Shown piece after piece: positions 63,901 through 64,000 of a stretch of 64,000 nt of DNA. The DNA lies in the NCBI RefSeq assembly GCF_014287585.1, contig NZ_JACOOJ010000001.1:186001-250000 (forward strand), read 5' to 3'. The position numbers and the translations under genes were made by a program. Positions within the stretch are counted from its first letter, which is position 1. Each line of letters begins with the position of its first letter. This DNA comes from Parabacteroides hominis (lineage in GTDB: Bacteria > Bacteroidota > Bacteroidia > Bacteroidales > Tannerellaceae). The notes under the pieces are model-generated. The model ran no database searches, was not told where the DNA came from, and was given only the letters and a program-made list of their open reading frames with translations.

Positions 63901-64000
63901 CACCCTGACCACCGTATTGGGTATGATCCCGATGGCGGTCGGAACAGGCGAAGGCTCGGAAATGTGGCGTTCGATGGGTATGACGGTTGCATGGGGGCTT
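60995..64000 (+). CDS. RND-family efflux pump, HAE1-type (3' end beyond window)
   Basis: 1002 in-frame codons from ATG at 60995 to the window edge with no stop. It shows TM1 (TTALVFVAIVIFGLFSL), the porter-domain start (YAGASAADIEMNVSKPLENVLNSV), the TM4 proton-relay acids in SIAIGMVVDDAIVVLENI, and the late motifs GIVVKNGIVLIDYT and TLTTVLGMIPMAVGTGEG. HAE1 pumps have about 1030-1060 residues, so only a short tail is missing. It exports hydrophobic or amphiphilic compounds driven by protons; substrate unknown. Together with the three genes before it this is a complete tripartite efflux operon. Confidence 0.94.
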   Translation, partial: MSLYATAVKKPVTTALVFVAIVIFGLFSLTRLSVDLLPEIETNTIMVMTSYAGASAADIEMNVSKPLENVLNSVSDLKHITSQSRENISIITLEFDYGTDIDVATNDVRDKLDVAEPMLPDDVDNPIIFKFGTNDIPIIILSVTAEESTNALYKNLDDKVSNPLARISGVGAVSISGTPTREIQVYCDPHKLEAYGVSIEGISSVIAQENRNTPGGSVDIGSNAYALRVQGEFTDAHQMDDLVIGHKDNKTIYLRDVARIEDSIEERAQETYNNGKKGGMIVIQKQSGANSVNIAKKVHQRLPEIQESLPSDVKLGVILDTSTNILNTIDSLKETIFITFIIVMLVVFVFLGRWRATFIIILTIPISLIASFAYLLASGNTLNIISLSSLSIAIGMVVDDAIVVLENITTHIERGSAPKQAAVHATNEVAISVIASTLTMLAVFLPLTMVTGMAGILFKQLGWIVSIIMIVSTVGALTLTPMLSSQLLKLNPKKGRLYTLFFTPIEKALDALDHGYSRFLYWAVRHRKTVIFGATLIFAGSMLLVPTIKTEFFPTQDNAQISVHIELPVGTRQDITRKLALEIDELFRQKYPEIKTSNFTEGQADSDNTWAQLSNNGTHIIDYYINMLSVGDRERGMVEICEEMRKDLAKYPEIKTFKVIEGGQESGMGGQNAVEIEIYGFDFGRTDAVAAELAERMRKVKGCSQVNISREDYIPEYQVDFDREKLAINGLNITTAALALRNRINGSTASKYREDGDEYDIKVRYAPEFRQSVEDIENILVYNSAGQGIRIRDLGKVVERMTPPTIERKDRERVITVSAVVGKGAALSDIVTAAREQLKQMDIPSDVSWQLGGSYEDQMDTFFDLTILMILIIILVFIVMAAQFESLTDPFVIMFSIPFAFTGIILGLAVTQTPLGVMALIGLIMLMGIVVKNGIVLIDYTILCRERGMGILTAVVTAGKSRLRPVLMTTLTTVLGMIPMAVGTGEGSEMWRSMGMTVAWGL

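Overview
The window looks like chromosome of a gut Bacteroidales bacterium, most likely Parabacteroides or a close relative (inference). The evidence is the many TAnnTTTG -7 promoter boxes, the general lack of Shine-Dalgarno sites, and families typical of Bacteroidia: DUF5686, DUF1460, TPR hybrid histidine kinase with AraC output, DUF4412, HU-like proteins and FabH/FabG/RluA operons. Most of it is ordinary core genome.

Layout. 1-9.8 kb: start of a GH78-like lipoprotein, prmA, a YtxH/holin-like trio, gapA, miaA, kdsA, a Crp-type regulator and DUF5686. 9.8-20.3 kb (minus strand): PspC, propeller lipoprotein, uvrB, DUF1460 amidase; cutC and a GH36-type glycosidase; a non-coding 1.2-kb block built of nested inverted repeats; then tetR-fabH-fabG-rluA. 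20.4-26.9 kb: two identical initiator tRNA genes flank cbpA-cbpM; a decayed histidine phosphatase; and a salvage operon (nuclease/phosphatase fusion, xanthine permease, xpt, thioesterase). 27-38.7 kb: a long minus-strand cluster of poorly known envelope genes with four zinc-ribbon proteins, DUF4412-type proteins, an HU-like protein, a possible lysozyme-like protein, a toxin-antitoxin pair and an OmpA protein. 39-46 kb: a hybrid two-component sensor, a membrane AraC regulator, threonine aldolase and an ECF sigma factor. 46-56 kb: nfeD, AlbA_2, a KefB-type antiporter, kdsB, DUF6057, yidC and pyrG. 56-64 kb: HdeD-like protein, AraC and a TetR-TolC-MFP-RND efflux operon, whose pump is cut by the window end.

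Two signals stand out. First, four intergenic regions (240-366, 27013-27138, 32899-33052, 55979-56074) hold arrays of short palindromes repeated every 21-23 bp, about two helical turns. The palindrome differs at each locus but is uniform within it, and three of the four arrays share GGCA-type spacers. All lie next to gene 5' ends. Second, three consecutive zinc-ribbon genes (28243-30165) each have a consensus AGGAGG Shine-Dalgarno exactly 8 nt before ATG, in a lineage whose ribosomes usually do not use this signal.

Limits: all calls come from reading sequence and translations by eye. No database search, folding or comparative analysis was run.
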